Shown here: positions 61,751 through 64,000 of the stretch, one piece after another
Position numbering within the stretch: the stretch's first letter is position 1
Layout: every line of letters starts with the position of its first letter
From: Owenia fusiformis
Taxonomy: Eukaryota; Annelida; Polychaeta; Sabellida; Oweniidae
Direction: 5' to 3'
DNA length: 64,000 nucleotides
Assembly (NCBI GenBank): GCA_903813345.2
Contig: CAIIXF020000009.1
Span: 28,680,740 to 28,744,739, forward strand
Made by a program: the position numbers and the translations under genes
Notes under the pieces: model-generated
What the model was told of the DNA's origin: nothing
Database searches by the model: none
Seen by the model: only the letters and a program-made list of their open reading frames with translations

Positions 61751-62590
61751 TCACTTCTCCGTTTGAGAGCCATAAGTTTCAAAATCTAACATGGCTCTCG
61801 AAGTGAGTAAACCGTGAACGCAAAGTACAAAAATTAACAAAGGAATGTATCGAGCGCTCATAGTTTTATGCGCGCTTAGTCTACTTCAGATACTCTTTCA
61901 GCTTCAGAGTTTCGGGTTTAGAACGGGAGATTTGAATATTTGACGTTGGGTCAACGGGAACCATTTAACTCGTACTCGTGAACACTATGCTGTCAATTTT
62001 GATTTCGATGTACAGTTGAATTCTTGCTGAACACGATGATGTATGTCATGCATGATTTAGCGCCAAAAATCTTACGAAACGAGCTGGTTTAAAATATGTA
62101 TTAGAAAACCAGCTATAAAACCGCATCAATGACATACTATAGAATCATTACACGCTATGGTGTAGTCTAAACAAACACTGGATTTGAACGGCTATTTATA
62201 TGAGAAGGCTACATGAATTTGTATATGGTCGAGTGATACGTACAGGTTCAGTTTCGATTATATATGCAAAGCTTAACCTCTCCATTCTTCTGATTGATCG
62301 AGGGTGGTATTACATGTATTAGTTCTCACTTTGATTGCATTGAACTCGTCGCATCTGACTTGCTGTTGTTTTGTGGTCATTTTCAGTCGAATTTTTTTTA
62401 TCAAACTAATTGTCAAAAAACCACCCCTTCCTAACAATTTTGAAATTGGGTATGGGATACTTTGCCTTAATGACCGTGTCGTACACCTGGAGTAAGTACA
62501 AAAACCTGTGGTGTATTGATGTACAGATGGATGAGTGTCAAATAAATGCTTTGTATTTGCAATAGATTTCACAACTGATATTTCTGTGTC
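61751..62590. other. 5' flank of the fucosyltransferase gene
   Basis: No repeats recognised and no clear upstream exon. A non-coding first exon is possible; GAGTAAGT near 62491 is donor-like, but no strong acceptor precedes the ATG at 62591. Confidence 0.35.
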
Positions 62591-63757
62591 ATGGAGATGA
62601 CGTACTTTATGAACCTACTGGAAATGAGAAGGTTTCGAAAACATAGAATGATCTTTTCTATATTGACCATAATTTTAATATTGAGTCTGTACAGTTTCAT
62701 TCGAAAGGATAAACGAGAAAACAATGTCGGGACATATGAATGGAAAACTATTTTACTGTATAACTCATTTTTTGATATAAAAGGCTGGGAATTCGGGATA
62801 GGATCTGAACCTTTCAAAACAAAAAAGTGTCGTTACAATAAGTGTATAATTACACATGATCGGAACCTCATAAAGGCAAGTGACGCAGTTGTATTTCACA
62901 TTGCTGATCTAGAACGTGATAAACCAAAATTCAGATTCCCACATCAACGCTGGGTGTTTTTCCAAATGGAAAGTACAATTAATCAACGTAATTTTGAGTA
63001 CAAAAATTGGAATGGTCTGTTCAATTGGACGATGACTTATCGAAGAGATTCTGACATCCATATAAGATATGGTGCTGTCTTGCCAACTTCTGACATTAAA
63101 GACATGTATTACCATCATAGTTCTAATGATATGAGTCTAAATGTTACCAAGAAGACGAAACTTCTAGCTTGGATGGTTAGCAATTGTAAAACGCAAGGGA
63201 GAAGAGAGGCGCTAGTCAAGCAGATAGAGGTATACGTTCCAGTTGACATATATGGCAAATGTTCAAATGGAAAATTAACGTGTCCAAAAAACAAAAGTGC
63301 ACACGACCGGCAGTATGATTGCTTTACGATGCTTGGAAATAAGTATAAGTTCCACCTTGCGGTTGAGAACTCTCTATGTAAAGACTATGTCACGGAAAAA
63401 CTCTTCAACACTATGACATACGGTATGGTTCCCATTGTCTACGGTGATGTCGACTATTCTGAACTCCTCCCACCACATTCCTACATTGACATCACCAAGT
63501 TTAATAGTGCAGGAGAGCTTGCAAAGTTCCTTACTGAATTAGACAAAGATGACGCGAGATATGAAGAATATTTTGCTTGGAAGAAGAAGTACACTGCGTT
63601 CAGTTACAGCGACAGTTACCATCTTTCATGGTGTGATCTCTGTGAGAAACTCCATACAAACACAACACCCAAAGTATATGAAGACATAGACCGATGGTGG
63701 AATAAAGACACTGATTGTGTTAACCCGAGACAATTAATGAAATCTTGGAAAATTTGA
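62591..63757 (+). CDS. Alpha-1,3-fucosyltransferase-like protein (GT10), single exon
   Basis: 388 codons, intact. GT10 enzymes transfer fucose from GDP-fucose to GlcNAc or related acceptors of glycans in the Golgi lumen. Predicted type II topology: a basic N-terminus (EMRRFRKHR), one membrane segment at residues ~20-37 (MIFSILTIILILSLYSFI), then stem and lumenal domain. The N-terminal half shows HIADLERDKPKFRFPHQRWV (residues 103-122) and the W-x-MTYRRDSDI segment (147-156). The donor-binding motif is YKFHLAVENSLCKDYVTEKL at 252-271, followed by VPIVYGDVDYSELLPPHSYID. N-glycosylation sequons at N145, N184 and N357. The first ATG has a good context (GTCATGG). Size and motif order are normal for the family. 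Exact linkage specificity cannot be read from sequence. No intron interrupts it. Confidence 0.92.
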   Translation: MEMTYFMNLLEMRRFRKHRMIFSILTIILILSLYSFIRKDKRENNVGTYEWKTILLYNSFFDIKGWEFGIGSEPFKTKKCRYNKCIITHDRNLIKASDAVVFHIADLERDKPKFRFPHQRWVFFQMESTINQRNFEYKNWNGLFNWTMTYRRDSDIHIRYGAVLPTSDIKDMYYHHSSNDMSLNVTKKTKLLAWMVSNCKTQGRREALVKQIEVYVPVDIYGKCSNGKLTCPKNKSAHDRQYDCFTMLGNKYKFHLAVENSLCKDYVTEKLFNTMTYGMVPIVYGDVDYSELLPPHSYIDITKFNSAGELAKFLTELDKDDARYEEYFAWKKKYTAFSYSDSYHLSWCDLCEKLHTNTTPKVYEDIDRWWNKDTDCVNPRQLMKSWKI

Positions 63758-64000
63758 TCATTTGCAGATGCTAGGCTTTGTGATGATGTGATGGTACCCG
63801 TATTGAATACTACTCTAGTAACTCTAGTATACCTCGATCTTTGTTCGCTGGGATAATTTAAATGGTTCTCAGAAATATTCTCATAGCCAGTCCTTTAACT
63901 TTTGAAAACAGCGTTTCTAAACATACCGACTACAATATAAAATATTAAAAGCAACATTTTCTATTAAAAGCAGCATTTTCTGAATTTGGGATAATTTACA
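63758..64000 (+). other. 3' flank of the fucosyltransferase gene
   Basis: AT-rich. ATTAAA variants at 63944-63949 and 63963-63968 could serve as polyadenylation signals; no AATAAA was seen before the window ends. Confidence 0.4.

Overview
The window is eukaryotic nuclear DNA. It is AT-rich, its genes are split by GT-AG introns, and almost every gap carries transposon debris. The gene content (poly(A)-specific ribonuclease, a GT10 fucosyltransferase, a P2X7-tail-like zinc protein) and the repeat types (DIRS retrotransposon, LINEs, CACTA, hAT, pogo and mariner-like DNA elements, Helitron-like elements with satellite cores, many hairpin MITEs) suggest a marine invertebrate animal. Hemichordate, cephalochordate, cnidarian and lophotrochozoan are all possible, and the sequence alone does not decide between them.

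Layout. 1-1.57 kb: 3' part of a Helitron-like element with a GGTCA-rich satellite core. 3.2-3.5 kb: palindromic MITE. 3.9-7.7 kb, minus strand: a degenerate transposase-derived gene, a P2X7-C-terminal-like gene with a 1-nt slip, and a cysteine-rich exon. 8.5-20.6 kb: mostly repeats, including a TTAA-flanked MITE, a long hairpin, hAT fragments, a LINE fragment, an unrecognised two-exon minus-strand gene, and a complete 909-bp hAT derivative with an 8-bp target duplication. 21.1-24.7 kb: a CACTA element with a second element nested in it. 25.1-27.3 kb, minus strand: zinc-finger and bZIP-like exons and an unknown ORF. 27.4-31.1 kb: pieces of LINE, tyrosine recombinase and pogo transposase.

32.4-58.5 kb is one host gene on the plus strand: PARN, with 18 exons whose phases all agree. 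They encode the last 574 residues. Only about the first 60-65 residues, with the first two catalytic acids, are missing; I could not find those exons. Its introns hold a Helitron-like satellite element, a 5.45-kb inverted-repeat (foldback) element filled with X-box-like palindromes, a 46-bp array, a 90-bp minisatellite interrupted by a TA-flanked MITE, a 373-bp MITE, a structurally complete 5.56-kb DIRS retrotransposon and a 495-bp MITE. The gene ends with a canonical AATAAA near 58.9 kb.

59-62 kb is intergenic repeat, including a third hairpin-bounded tandem-core element and a 478-bp inverted repeat. 62.6-63.8 kb holds an intact single-exon alpha-1,3-fucosyltransferase-like gene.

How the parts relate: the two clear host genes (PARN, an mRNA deadenylase; GT10, a Golgi glycosyltransferase) are functionally unrelated neighbours. 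The rest is dominated by mobile DNA, and PARN exons have survived repeated insertion and local duplication around them. The feature I would look at first is the foldback element with its dense RFX-type sites.
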